64,000 nucleotides of DNA from Perilla frutescens (lineage: Eukaryota > Streptophyta > Magnoliopsida > Lamiales > Lamiaceae). The position numbers and the translations under genes are program-made. Below the pieces are notes generated by a model, which saw only the letters and a program-made list of their open reading frames with translations, did not search any database and was not told the DNA's origin. The stretch is from assembly GCA_026008535.1 (NCBI GenBank), contig BRKX01000001.1, positions 71,684,317 to 71,748,316 of the forward strand, in the 5' to 3' direction. This document shows, piece by piece, positions 36,901-49,209 of the stretch (position 1 is the stretch's first letter; each line of letters begins with the position of its first letter).

Positions 36901-37262
36901 CTTAAATATGCATGAAAAAATGAAACTTTTGTATTTTTCGTCCAATCTTAAATGAAAGAGAATTAAAAGACCTTTAATTCGATATATTATTTGCATTAAT
37001 CCGATGAAAAAACGAGCAAGTTATGATCGTTCGAAGTTTTTAAGAATTTTTTTAGATGCTGAGTCAGCATGACATCAACTTTTTTTTCAACAAACAGACG
37101 AAAATACCCCAATAAGCTGAAAAAAGTAGCGAAAATAACAAAAATGCCACCTCATATTTGATTAAATCTGGAGTGCCGATTTTTATTGGATGTACGGTGA
37201 TAGATTAATTTATAGTTTACACACGAGGGAATGATTTACATATATATATATATATATATATT

Positions 37263-38297
37263 TCGATAATAGTATCACTTTGTTACTATGAATATCTATT
37301 TGGTGGATATTGGCTCAAGAACTATTGTTACTCTCAAATTTTATTTCATTCTTTTTTCAATTTTATTCTATTCAAAAAATATAAAATTAATTTGATTAAT
37401 AAATTATACATTTTTAATTATAAATAAATATTCAAAGCAACATCATTTACTTTGCCAGATTGTACATTGTACGCGTGTCCTAGTTGTCCTAGTCGGCTAT
37501 ACATGTCAAATTTAATTTTCTCCAATTTTAGATTGTTGTTTTAATGGCAAAACTTTTAAAGTTTATGTTATTAAAATTATTTTTTTAAACCACGTAAAAA
37601 ACCAAAATCAATATAAAATTAGTATATTTTAAAGTAATTATCATTTATCCCTAAATAAAAAGTTCAAGAATCCAGTCTTGCACGACGAATTCAAGGACCC
37701 AAACAAAGCAATCAATAGAGGGAATTAAGAAAGCATAGATGTGTAATTAAATAGGTTTTACTAGACCTAGATGTAGGCAAAGAGCATTAATTAATAAAAT
37801 AATTAAAAAAGGGCTTTCCACAAATAAAATGAGTGAATATTTATTTTGTAATTTGAACAACTAGGAATTCTATCGATCTATAATTTGAAAGACATATAAG
37901 CTCTACAAAAAGATGAAAAGTATCAAATTAAAAACCAAAGACTGAAACAATTTGGTCAAAAAATCAAAATTTACATATTTCAATTCTTTTTTATGTTTAA
38001 CAATCATGATTATGTTAATCTTCAATGAAAATAGCAATGAAAATTAGGGAGTGGACAATGAGATCGACAAAAAAAGGTTATAAATACTTTGCTAATGAAA
38101 TATTCAAAACTACCATACACGGTTTAAGGGTTAAAACATTTTCTAATGAGGAATAAAACAAACACCATAATAGCAAAACAAACATCATTACAAGTAACCA
38201 AAATATGCTTCAATAGATCTTTCAAACTATTTAAGCTCCAGTCTAGAGACAACAATAGCATGTTGTCTCTCCATCCAAGTGGATTAGCTTACCAAAA
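37263..38297. other. intergenic, no gene seen
   Basis: AT-rich DNA just beyond the NOP56 stop codon, which probably includes its 3' untranslated region. No other gene is recognised. Confidence 0.5.
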
Positions 38298-41200
38298 TTA
38301 GTCGTCGTCTTCAGTTCTAGACTTCTTTTTCTTCTTCTTTTTCCCGTCGGTAGCAGGCTGAATATCTTCCAAGCTCTCATCTTTGCTCTTCTTCTTTTTC
38401 TTCTTTTTCGCGGTTCCATCTTCTACATCGGCCCCATTCACATCAGGCATTTCCTGGTCTTCGTCGTCTTCTTGTTTCCGCTTTTCCTTCTTTTTCTTCT
38501 TCTTTTCTGATTTAGGCTCCTGGTGTGAATCTCCATTTGCAGTAGTCATAGGCTCATCCTCTGCAAAGGGTTGAAACGAAACTAGTTGTAAGGCATGTGG
38601 AATTTATGCACTAGAAAACCAATACAGTACATTTCGTAGGCAGCAAAAACAACGAGCAATATAGGTAACCAGATCTTTATGCACGAGATCTTTCAATGGA
38701 TTGTGATCACTTTGCAGGATGAGAAGATAGCAAATACAACGTACCCAAACATATCAAAAAGGGACATTCAGTGCCTACTAATACAAATGGAACATAATGA
38801 CCACCAGGCAAAAAACCTATCACTACATTCAGAGATCAGGTCCTCTCAAATTGGACCCTTTATATTTTTTTGTTAGTTCAGAAAACATGTGGGGAGGGAA
38901 CCAACCTTTGCCATCAACCGTGTCAATTGCAGATTTCATGACATCAATGTTTTTACGAGGAGCAACCCCTTTATCATAGAAGTCCAGTCTTTCTTCAACC
39001 TGTTCACGGAGTTTCTCTCCAAAAGCAGTTGTACTTGTCTCTGCACAAAAAGATGCCATGATTCACCCATAATTTTTTATCCACAAGACAAGATAACCAA
39101 TAGCTAAAAACCAACTAGATACCTAAGAAGCAATCAAGGCGAGAGGCAATTGAACACTTGTTAGCAAGATAGCGAGCCATACGGCCTTTATTTCTAGCAG
39201 AAGCACGGCCAATGAAGGAAGAGTGAAATATAAGACCGTACTTAGGTGTATTTCCTCGGGTTTTCAATGCCCTGAAGACATAGTTAAAGCAAAATCAGGG
39301 GGAGCACCATTGATTAAATGAGAAAAGCAGTCAAGGCATGGTAATAGGGCATCAACAAGATATACAGTATGACTAGAAAGTACCTGAAAAGAGCCTTCTC
39401 AGCACCAAGGATCTGAAGAGTAGATGAAGGGCACTTTGCCAAGTTTGTAAGACTGCCAGCATGGGAAATTAAACGTGCACCAACGACCTCACCAATCAAT
39501 GCAGCCAAATTAGGTGCAATGTCATTCATTTTGGCAACAAGATAATCATAGAGTTTCTTCCTATACTCAGCAAGGTCCATCACTCTTTGTGCAAATTGCT
39601 TAACATTAATCAAGTCTATTGGTGACAAATCCTGACCTGGAAAAGTGAAGAATTGCACATTAACAAAGGATTAAGTTTTCCCTCACACAAAAAAAAATGT
39701 AAGAAAATATACCCATGGATGCTTTGGCAGCCTCTATGATCTCCTTTGCTTTATCTTCATCTCCGACTATGTCAGTCAGAGCCGACAAGTGCTCCTCAGA
39801 CAACTGTGATTTGTCCTCCACATATTTTGCAAGTTTGGCATACAGATAGTTGTCATTAACAATCTTCACCAACTCGGGGAAATGCCAAGAGTACCATTCT
39901 CTGCACGATAAAAATATAAAATACATGTTTCAGTAAGAATGTGACTGCTTCTAAAAAAAGTATAAGAAAAAGTATGAACTATTACCAATAGGCAATAGCT
40001 AACAAGCATTTAAAGGTAATAATACATAACAGCTGCAAATAACATTGAAAAATAGTACAGATAGGAACTAAATGGAAGTTGCATACTAACCTCACTCGCA
40101 TGGAGAATGAATTGACATCTTTATCAAGGGTATCCAGGAGAAAGATAGCTTGAATAACCATGTTATCCACACGGTTCACATTGAACTTCACCTTTGCTCT
40201 GCTGTAACTGTGACCCAGACCAAGTTGTGCCTTTTCCAAATCTCCAGGCTGTTCAAATTAAAATTGAAGAATGAGAAGATCTTATACATCATATCTCAAC
40301 TTCATAGAACACATACCAGGAAGCAATGAAGATAAAAAGACACAAAATCAAAAAAATGACCAACCTTCAGGTTTTCTATGAAACGGTCAAAATGCAATCG
40401 AACACCACGAATAAGCTCAAGAATGAACTCATTGCTTTGGCAAGGAATCTTAGTTTCTTCAAAAATATGTGATCCAAGCTTTGGCTCTGCCACTCCCAAA
40501 CTAAACTTCGGTTTCTTACCCTCTTTGACCTTTGGTAAAGTTAGCTCCAAAAAGTTCCTTAGCTCATCAGTCATTTGACCTAAAATACACATCAGACCCA
40601 GTAAATAAATGTTATCACATTTTCCAATCGAGCAATTATAGCAGTATCATTATAAATAATATCAGAGAACAGAATATTTCATAAAAGGCTGTCTCTGCTG
40701 GTTTTAAATTGTCCCTAACCCTTTAGGCCAATCATCCATCCAAAACAAGGAAAACAATAAAAATCTTACCGGAACATAGGAAAAAACTTCAAATTTTCAA
40801 TTACACGACCAAAATTTTTCCAAACAGCATCTTTACACAAACTACACTTATGGCACTAAACTGCCCCATGTAAAAAAAAAAACCATCCCTTACAACACTC
40901 GGCAACCTGAGAATGCAAAATCCAAAACCAACAACAATTGTAAAAATAAACTTTTTACACATTTCCAAAGATAAGATAAATTCATCCAACTACATTAAAC
41001 CTCAAACTTCTTTCACTTCAGTTCCCTCTCCATCCATTCAAATAACACACATGTTCACACACCATATTCAAAACTAGTGAACAAAAACGCACACGCAGGC
41101 AAACAAACGGAAGAGGAACTGAAGAAAAGTTGAAAGCAATTAATCAATAGAGGTCTGCTTCTAGCGCGTGTTCAATCTCTCGCGGTTCATACCTTCAGAA

Positions 41201-41397
41201 ACGGCGTTGCATTGGTTGAGCGCATCAAGCGCGGACTCAAAGGGGCTAAAGGCGGCGAGCTTCACCACCTTACCGAAGCGGTTAAGGTCGTCGACGGAGC
41301 TCCGGACCGCCTCCGTATTCTGGCCGATCTCATCAATTCCGTCAGCTGAGAAGAGCCCGTATCCCGACGCCGACTCGTACAGCACGAACAGCGTCAT
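38298..41397 (-). CDS. NOP56: nucleolar protein 56 (box C/D snoRNP core protein), 8 exons
   Basis: The exons are 41397..41193, 40579..40365, 40248..40091, 39900..39713, 39636..39384, 39271..39123, 39040..38906 and 38560..38298; all are in frame and encode 521 residues plus TAA. NOP56 pairs with NOP58, fibrillarin and SNU13 in box C/D snoRNPs that guide 2'-O-methylation and rRNA processing in the nucleolus. The N-terminal NOP5NT domain starts MTLFVLYESASGYGLF. A coiled-coil/NOSIC region follows (exons 3-4), then the Nop domain with NLAALIGEVVGARLISHAGS and GAEKALFRALKTRGNTPKYG. The C-terminal tail alternates lysine blocks (KKKKKKEKRK) with acidic stretches and ends TEDDD. The ALKTRGNTPKYGLI block and the tail favour NOP56 over NOP58. 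Length matches plant homologues. The promoter has telo-box and site II motifs. Confidence 0.96.
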
Positions 41398-41501
41398 CTC
41401 AGAGGAAGAAGAAAAACTCCTCTTTCGCCTTTGTGTGTGTGAGAGAGAGTGTGTGCGCGAGCTCTCGAGAGGAGTGGGGCGGGAGGGTTTTGTATTGTGA
41501 A

Positions 41502-41558
41502 ATTAGGGTTTAGGGTTTTTTCACCCTCTTTTAGAGACGAGTGTAAGACGGGGGCCCA
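41502..41558 (-). promoter_or_regulatory. telo-box and site II element upstream of NOP56
   Basis: On the minus strand, AAACCCTAAACCCTAAT (41502-41518) lies about 105 bases upstream of the NOP56 ATG, and TGGGCC (41553-41558) lies 35 bases further upstream. In plants, telo-boxes combined with TGGGCC/T site II elements are characteristic of ribosomal-protein and ribosome-biogenesis promoters active in dividing cells, which fits NOP56. The motifs are seen directly; function is inferred from that literature. Confidence 0.75.
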
Positions 41559-41599
41559 CTCTTGGTAAAATAGGGTTGAATTTGTTTATATATATTTTT

Positions 41600-42540
41600 T
41601 TAATAATTTAAATAAATGGGAAATGAGATTTGTGATAATATAATATTTTGACATCAAAAGATAACGTAATGTATTACTATGTATCTCGTATCCCATCATG
41701 TATTATAATATCATATTTATTAGTTTATCTTCTTTTTTGTTAATTTTTATTTTTTTTATTTTAGATTAGTTTTACAATTATTGATTAGGATTGACTCCAT
41801 TCAATTGAGATTTATATTTATTTTTTGGATTTTTCATTAATAATTAATTTTTAGGATTTATTATTTCATAATTATTATTTATAATTTTATTTATTTATTT
41901 TTGATAAATATGATCTGAATAGATAATATTATAATTAATTTTTATTTTGATAAACTTTATTATTAAATTAATAAATTTGATAGTGAAATATTGGATGAGA
42001 TTTAAAATAGATAATCTCATTCGAAAATAACGTGGGGCAGTCTATGGATACTTTACAATACTCTGCTTTGAATGTTTGATGAATGAATATACATTGACAT
42101 GCCATCTTTCAATTTTTTTATTCAAAAAGAAAATACAATTATAAGTGGAATTTTAGAATGAAACGGGCATATTAAAAAAAATGCAATTATAAGTGGTATA
42201 TTGAAAAAAAAAATCAATATATAGTAATTGTATAATCATATGGGCCGGGGATGTATAGAAAATTAAAACAAAACTTAAGACACCGACGTATAAAAATTAT
42301 ATTAACTTAAAATTATGCTACAAAAAATACAAACTTCTTTTTTTTTTTTTTTACAAATTTATCATCGATTCTGATTATTAAAACAAAAAAAAATGTAAAA
42401 AGGTGGTGATTTTAAAGCAATAATCCTAAAACAACAGGTTTTGAATGGTTCGTTATTTGACAATGATGTCAGTTTTAATTTTATCAAAATTGAAATCGAT
42501 TAAATTTGCATAATTTGTTAAGTTTGTGTTTTATGACACA
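41600..42540. other. intergenic with MITE-family remnant
   Basis: Segment 41690-42010 shares the AT-rich core of the 18985-19367 family (TTTTATTTTAGATTAG, ACTCCATTCAATTGAG and the TTAATAATTAAT words) without clear ends. A second, shorter relative lies at 46500-46640. No gene. Confidence 0.4.
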
Positions 42541-42551
42541 ATTTTAGGTTG

Positions 42552-43875
42552 GATGATTCAATTTACAACCCCTATTTTTCTCCTTACAACTCCCAAATTA
42601 ATTAAAATACAAATATTCATTTTTTTAGACTTTTTTGCCCTTATAATCTCCCAACTAATTTGAAACAATAGAAAAATAAAATACAACCCCATTGTATAGC
42701 CCCACCACTTAAAATCTATGATAAAATAAAATGCAACCCCATTATACATACAACCCTAATTACTTTAAAAACTCTACAAAAATAAAATAAAACCCCCAAT
42801 CTCCTTCATAATAAAAAAAAGAACAAAAATGAAAACAAAAGAATATTACAACTGATACATATATTAAGTGTGCATATCTATTAATGACATGAAACAACTT
42901 TGAAATGAATGTGTCTGAAAAGTTGTTGACAAGTGAAATGTAATAAAATTCAAGGTAAATGAGCTTATATTAATTCCATAAAAATAAATCTACATGCAAC
43001 ACCAAGTGACGATGAAAAGTTGAGAATATAAAATGAAATATAATTGCATAGGCTACTGCTCATGGTAAAAAGTTGAGCATATAAGATAAGCTCTGCAAAT
43101 TCCGGAGTGGATACATACAGAGACTAACAAAATTCTAAATAAAAGTTGGTTTAATATTCTTAATTGTCATATATAATTAATATATATCCTAACAAAGTTT
43201 AATAAAATAATCATAACTTCATGTAGAAAATTATTTTGTAGCTCCGTGTTTTTGTTGAAAACAAGATCCGTGTGACTTTTTCAGTGGTATAAGATCAAGA
43301 CTATTATAATTCACTTTCAAATAAATTTAGCTAAATTAAACGGTTAATTGAGAAATTCAATTAACTGAAATTTAACTAAAATTCCAAATTCCGATACACT
43401 TTAATATAATTAGTAATCATGGCACACTTTAATATAAAATCATAACTTTATGTAGAAATATTATTTTTTAGCTCTGTGTTTTTTTTATTATTAATAATTA
43501 GGCCACGTAGCTTTTTAATGATGTATAAGTTGAACCATAATTTACTCAAAATGAAATCAATTTAATTCGTAAAGTTAAATGAAAAAATTAAAATAAGGTG
43601 TGGCTATATATTTAATTCGTACATTTTTTCTTTGATGTTATTTAAAGTGTGGCTATATACTGGGGTTGTATCTTATTTTGTTGGAGTTTTTAAATGGTGT
43701 GGGATGCATCTTAATCTGTTAGTGTTTTTAAATAGTGGGGGTTGTGTTTTAGTTTGCTAGAGTTTTAAAATAATGGGGGTTGTGAGGGTAAAAAAGTCTA
43801 AAAAATAAGTATTTATATTTAATTAATTTTAGGAGTTGTATGGAGAAAAATGGGGGTTGTGAATATAATTTTATA
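42552..43875. mobile_element. 1.3-kb element with ~250-bp inverted repeats
   Basis: The left arm (about 42552-42800) starts TACAACCCCTATTTTTCTCC and contains GACTTTTTTGCCCTTATAA. The right arm (about 43640-43875) is its diverged inverse, with GGGGGTTGTGAGGGTAAAAA and GGAGAAAAATGGGGGTTGTG. Within each arm, ACAACCCC/GGGGTTGT is repeated several times. The interior contains two related segments near 43205 and 43435 (CATAACTTCATGTAGAAA and CATAACTTTATGTAGAAA). No coding capacity and no clear target duplication. Confidence 0.65.
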
Positions 43876-44956
43876 TTAGAGATAAAAAAAATGTGTAAAA
43901 GTGAAGATTTAAAAGCATATAAAATGGGTGGGGATTGAGATTTATCTAGACACACCATAATTAGTGTATGCCTCTGAGTATAACTTTATGAAGGATCATA
44001 AAATTAATGGACAAACAAAGATTATGGAGATTGATAAAAAATAGTGTTAAATGTAGATTTCATTAAGAATTCAAGATTGTTGTATGCTGGTAACAGCAGG
44101 GTTGCAATATATTGTTTGTTTTGATGAAGCAAATTTTGTGTTAGTATTTTGTTTGTTTGATACGTTAAATATCGGCATATTTATAATTTTTGGAGGCTTT
44201 TACAATTTGCATATCATGTAATGTTGTATTTTATTTTGTAATATTGTGTATTGATGTATATAATTATATTGTTTAAGATAAGTTTATTGAAAATGATGTT
44301 ACATCAGATGCTATCACTTAGTTTGATAACATTAGAGTCAATGTTACATCGAATGTTGTCCTGCTATTTCCTTAACATCAGTCCGATTTTGCTAATCTTA
44401 TTATTTCCTAAATTTCCCAAATGTTTTAGTTAATAAATTTCTTATTTGAATCATCACCTTAAATCTAAAGTTTTTGACTTGGTCAAATCTAGTCCTATTT
44501 ATATATAATTTATCTCCACGTTGTTGTTCTATTGTGTATCTGCGGATTGAAAACTCAGTGAACGATTTTTAAGACAAAATGAGTCGTTGGAATTTTCAAG
44601 AATGTGGAGGATGACTTTATATACTCACCGACTCCACCGTCCATCAAGGAATTACTTTACTTACCCAATATGAGAGAATCTATTACCAATGAAGTAAGAG
44701 TGATCGAACTACATGAGCTCTTCAACATTCAACCAATTTACCTTAGCTTGAATCAACTATAGTGTATGATATGTGGTTGTTCATATAAAGTACGTGGTCT
44801 TTAGTTGAGTTTATAGGTTGTTGTTTTATTTATAAGTGTTGAGTGATTCGTGTGTGCTGTTTTACTATCTAGATGTTAGATAGTATTGATTGTTAGAAAA
44901 AATTTCAAGTGAGTGGAGTGATGATAATTTATTTGTTTCGTATAATGAGTTTAGGA
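43876..44956. other. intergenic, no gene seen
   Basis: AT-rich DNA with no recognisable open frame, RNA gene or element end. Confidence 0.45.
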
Positions 44957-45405
44957 GTGTGCAAGGACCGACTGTACCGAAAAGACTGAAAATTAGGGCA
45001 TTCGGTTGGTCCAAATATGTTATTCAGTTCGGTCGGTGCGGTCCTGGAAAAAAAAGAAAACGGACGGACTGACTGACCAAATAAGAATATTATATTATTA
45101 ATAATTATATATATATATATAATATTACTATTGGTTAATAGATAATTAATTAATTAATTATATCATATAAAATTATATATATATATGTATATATATAATA
45201 GTACTATATTAGATAATAGATATATAATTAAACTATTAGGAAAAAAAAGTTGTTCGATCGGACCGATCGGACCAACTGAATAATTCAGTCCGGTCCTAAA
45301 ACCTTATTTGGGAGGTCGGTCCGAAAAAAATGCATTTGGTCTATTCAGTCCTCCCTTGTCGATTCGGTCTTGATCGGACCGACTGTTTGCACAACCCTAA
45401 GTGAG
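44957..45405. mobile_element. inverted-repeat element rich in CGGACCGA/TCGGTCCG
   Basis: The left end has GTGTGCAAGGACCGACTGTA and the right end CGGACCGACTGTTTGCACAA, inverted relatives of each other. Words such as TTCGGTTGGTCC, CAGTTCGGTCGG and GATCGGACCGATCGGACC fill both arms, with an AT-rich TA-repeat centre (45080-45230). Noncoding. Confidence 0.6.
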
Positions 45406-47458
45406 TTCAAGAGAGTAAATCAAGAAGGAATTTTATCATATTTTTGTATTCACTTCTATTAGTAATTTAGTATAATTTTGCTATGAAGCAATCACAAATT
45501 GTGTGACGCTAGTGATTTAAAATTATTTTCTGCACAAAGTTTTTTTATTTTTCCACTGCGTGTTGACGGTACAATGAAAATACTCACTTCAACATTGTCG
45601 ATCACACGTGTATTTTTCATAAAGTATATGTAATATCATTGGTATATTATCACACACAAAATAATATTCTCATCCAAAATTTTGAGTTAGATTGTGTATC
45701 CACTTGGGTGAAATGAACTCTACTCTCTTCCCTACAATAGTTCATCTTATTTTTTTATAGCTTTCCTACACTTTCATGTTCTCTCCTATTTTTCAATATA
45801 TTTTGTTACATTCACGACAATATTGATTTTAGGTGTGGAAAGATATCTCCTTGCGGTTATAAATGTCATCTGACTATTTTCTTGATATAAGAACATAATT
45901 GTTTCGTTTTGAATAATACTTGTTATTAGTGGTGAGAAGTAAACTTTAATTTGAGCTAAATGTCTTTAAAGATTTACTAACATTTAAAATGAGTTGGCTA
46001 CGAATTCTGATGTGCAATTATTTAAATTGTGTATGCATTGTTATTTTAATCATGATAACTTGATCAAGCACATTTTTTATTGTAAAGGGTAAAAAGTTTT
46101 TAATAAATTTAAGCAAAATCGGACAAAACAATGTTTTAAATTTTTATGGACCAATTGATAAGTTATTTTTATTGGTAGCTCTATTCACAACCCTAAGATT
46201 CTGGTCATACACCACGATACATCATCAAATTGCATGTTCATGTTTGAATTTAGGTTGGCAACCAAACCACATATTAAAACAAAAATAACAAATTAATCAG
46301 TTTGAAAAAAGAATGAATGATCAACTCTATAGTTTTTGTATTTAAATAATGTATTATTAACAAAGATGTGTTATATATTAGTGTATTGTGGATTCCAAGA
46401 CCTTTATACAAACATATAGCTCATTAATATTCTCAAATGTACAATAAATAAACCACAATTTTAACTGCAAATCATATACACGTACTTTACGAGTCCCTGT
46501 GAATTTTATAATTTTTCCTTAGTTTTATTTTTTTACGGTTTAGTTTAATTTTACAATGACTAATTGGGATTTTACTGTACTCAATTATGATTTATAATTT
46601 TTTAAGTTATTAAATTATATTATATTAATTAATAATTGATTATTCTATAATTATAGTAGACAAACACTTCCATACACCTGTTGTAAATAGTGCTATTTAA
46701 GACGGGTCGGGTCAACTTGCGCTTTGACCCGGTCAACGCGGTCAAACCCACCCTTTGACCAAGTTTTTTTAGGGCATTTTTGGTATTTTTTAGAATTTTT
46801 TGGGGGGGTTTTTTTAAGGGTTTATTTTGTATTTTTAGGGTTTTTCGGGGGGGGGGGGGGGTGTTTTTAGGGTTTATTTTGTGTTTTTTAGGATTTTTTG
46901 AGGGTGAAATCGGATAAAAAAACATAAAAAAGTAAAAAAAAAACTCCCATAAAAAAATAAAATAAAAATAGACGCGCGCGTGGCCCATGCACCGTCTGAA
47001 ATAGTGTTATATGCGACGGTGATGCATCGAATACCAACTCATTGTAGTATATCATTTTTTATAATATAACTTATTAGCAAATAAATGTTGTAGAATTATC
47101 AATACAAAGGCCGAAAGGTGGCTTATTTATCGATACAAAACCTAAAAGATAGATTCTATCTATTCAAGACTTGAAAGATCTAAAACTATCGATTTAAGGT
47201 TTGAAGATTTAGCAATGTTAAAATTCATTCCAACATAAGATATGTATCCGTTAAATATCTACATCGTTTTTGTCATACATTAAATTAAACAAAACAAACA
47301 CAAACTTACGTTAATTAAATAGAGAATTTTATTAAATTCGTTAAATAAAAACTAACACTCTCCGTCCTTCAGGTCCCATTACTCTGTATTTTGGAATTCA
47401 ACTTTGTTTGTTTGATTAATTAAATTAAATTATATATATAATTGATTATTATGGGGTG
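45406..47458. other. intergenic, no gene seen; poly-G and GC-biased patch at 46690-47030
   Basis: Mostly AT-rich. Between 46690 and 47030 there is a T/G-rich patch with GGGTTT words and about 16 consecutive G near 46846-46861. The patch is bounded by GACGGGTCGGGTCAACTTG and GCACCGTCTGAAATAGTG; it may be another element, but its ends are not clear. The minus-strand frame through it is low complexity (K/P/N) and not a credible gene. Confidence 0.4.
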
Positions 47459-48365
47459 GTCTCCTGTGAGACGGTCTAACGGGTTATTTTCGTTAGACGG
47501 GTCATAACCCGACCCGTTTTTCTAACTTCATATCTGGTGACACTTCAATTCATAGTATGTGACACTTCATTTTATGATTGATGATACTTAGCTTCATCTC
47601 TCGTGACATTGGACTTCACACAATAGTTAAAGATATTACTAAAAAATATTTTATATCTGATGACACTTTCAGTTCATAATATGTGACACTTCAGTTCATG
47701 ATTGGTGATACCTAGCTTCATATTCGGTGACACTTCATTGTTATTTGCTTTAATAATTCAACGTGATAGTTCGTTGTACATGCTTGTTATGTTAGTGATA
47801 CTTCATGTTACAATTGATAGAGCTTCACATAATAGTTAAAGATATTACTAAAAAAATACTACCTCCGTTTCAAAATGTTTGTTGTTTTATTTTTTTTATC
47901 TGAAATTAAGAATTAATTTTGTGGACAAACATACTCATCCCTTTTATATGCCATAAAATCTAATTCATTGATATTTTCCTAAAAAATAATAATATTTTAT
48001 CTCTCCATATATTTTTCTCTCTTCATATATTATAGGTAAGTTAGAAACAAGAAATCTTGTATGATTTGAGAGGGTTAAAATTGGGAGAGAGAATGTCAAA
48101 TTATATAAAACAACAAACATTTTGAAATAAAAAAAAATCATAAAACAACAAACATTTTGAAACGGAGGTAGTATTAAAATTTATTAAGACTCATGCTGCT
48201 TCATATCCAGTGACACTTCAGTTCATAGTATGTGACACTTCCGTTTATGATTGATGATACTTAGCTTCATATCTGGTGACACTTCATTGTGACCCAGATC
48301 CGAGTCAGATCTTAATATCCGTTTAACGATTTATGACCCGTTAGACGGTCTAACACAAGTCTTTG
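47459..48365. mobile_element. inverted-repeat element with internal repeats and a nested Stowaway
   Basis: The left end has GAGACGGTCTAACGGGTTAT and the right end has ATGACCCGTTAGACGGTCTA, inverted relatives. The interior carries a minisatellite of GGTGACACTTCA and TTGATGATACTTAGCTTCAT words (about 47524-47720 and 48195-48290). It is interrupted by a separate Stowaway element at 47859-48171. Confidence 0.65.
47859..48171. mobile_element. Stowaway-like MITE nested in another element
   Basis: The left end is CTACCTCCGTTTCAAAATG and the right end is CATTTTGAAACGGAGGTAG, a perfect inverted match, flanked by TA at 47857-47858 and 48172-48173. It is 313 bp. CTACCTCCGTTTC is a common variant of the Stowaway CTCCCTCCGTYYC terminus. 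Confidence 0.9.
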
Positions 48366-49205
48366 TCGATTATTATAATTTTAATTACATGGTCAACTAT
48401 TAAATTTTAATTAATGTTAGTATTAATATATCTCTAGATATCGTTTTAAAATAATCATTATCAAAATTAAACAAAAAAATATCAACTTATCATCAGTAAA
48501 CCTAAAAAATATTACAAGTACATACTAATTCAATTTAAACGTTGTATTTAATTTAAACTTCTAAGGATCTCTTATTGAATTAAGCACATATTGAATTGAC
48601 ATAATTTAATAAAGGTCTCTATTTAATTTAATTAAGGCAATTAATGTAAATTTGTGCTTTATTTTATTTAATTTAATTTAGGATAAAAATGATATGTCAA
48701 AAAAATGTGGATATTTAATGGTCACGTCACACCTTCGGTTGAATGTGTTTTAACACCGTTAAATCTTCAAGCTTTAAATCAACAGTTTTAGATATTTCAA
48801 GCCTTGAATCGATAAAATCTGTCTTTCAAGCTATATGTCAGAGATAAGCTATCTTTTCGGGCATGGATTGATAGTTCTCCAATAATGTTAATTAAGATTG
48901 ATTAAGTTTTATAATAAACATTATTTATTGATAAAAGTGTTTAAACTTTATCCCACGACTCGCGCAACACGTGGTTCGTGCACCACGCACGAAACAAAAT
49001 GGAAGATTTAAAAAAAAGGAAAAAAATATGAATTTCTGACCAGTCCGTGGACCTCACGTGTCTAGACAGGTTTGAGCCTATTTAACCCGCTACGCTCTAA
49101 CATAATTTTTTATTTTTTCTTAGTTGACACAACTATGCAAAAATAAAAATAAAAAATAATAATAAAACAATATACAAAAAAAAAAGGAATATAAAAGTGA
49201 ATTAA
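48366..49205. other. intergenic, no gene seen
   Basis: AT-rich DNA. A short GC-rich stretch near 48955-48990 resembles part of the ~150-bp minisatellite unit. Confidence 0.45.
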
Positions 49206-49209
49206 ATCC

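Larger units (their letters stand above)
34935..37245. mobile_element. composite element lying between TA microsatellites
   Basis: TGTGTAAACTGTAAATTAAT at about 34970-34989 has an inverted partner near 37205-37226, and similarity extends outward through TACATCATCTC/ATCATTCCCTC to a TA run on each side (34917-34934 and about 37240-37262). The terminal inverted repeat is about 55 bp. Plant elements that insert into (TA)n, such as rice Micron, look similar, but family assignment is tentative. The interior holds a second element (35026-35792) and a field of repeats (35940-36900). Confidence 0.6.

Noticed and set aside
38383..38574. Plus-strand frame with a long phenylalanine run
   Set aside because: It is the antisense of the lysine-rich NOP56 tail.
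41502..41520. Interstitial telomere repeat indicating a chromosome end or fusion
   Set aside because: There are only two units, and the position just upstream of NOP56 fits a telo-box regulatory element better.
46629..46988. 119-codon minus-strand frame across the poly-G patch
   Set aside because: The peptide is Lys/Pro/Asn low complexity produced by T/G-rich repeats. There is no domain, and the frame depends on the exact length of the poly-G run.
46680..47035. CACTA-type transposon ends (ATAGTG and GACGG words)
   Set aside because: The words are not in the CACTA...TAGTG orientation at both ends, and no 3-bp target duplication was found.
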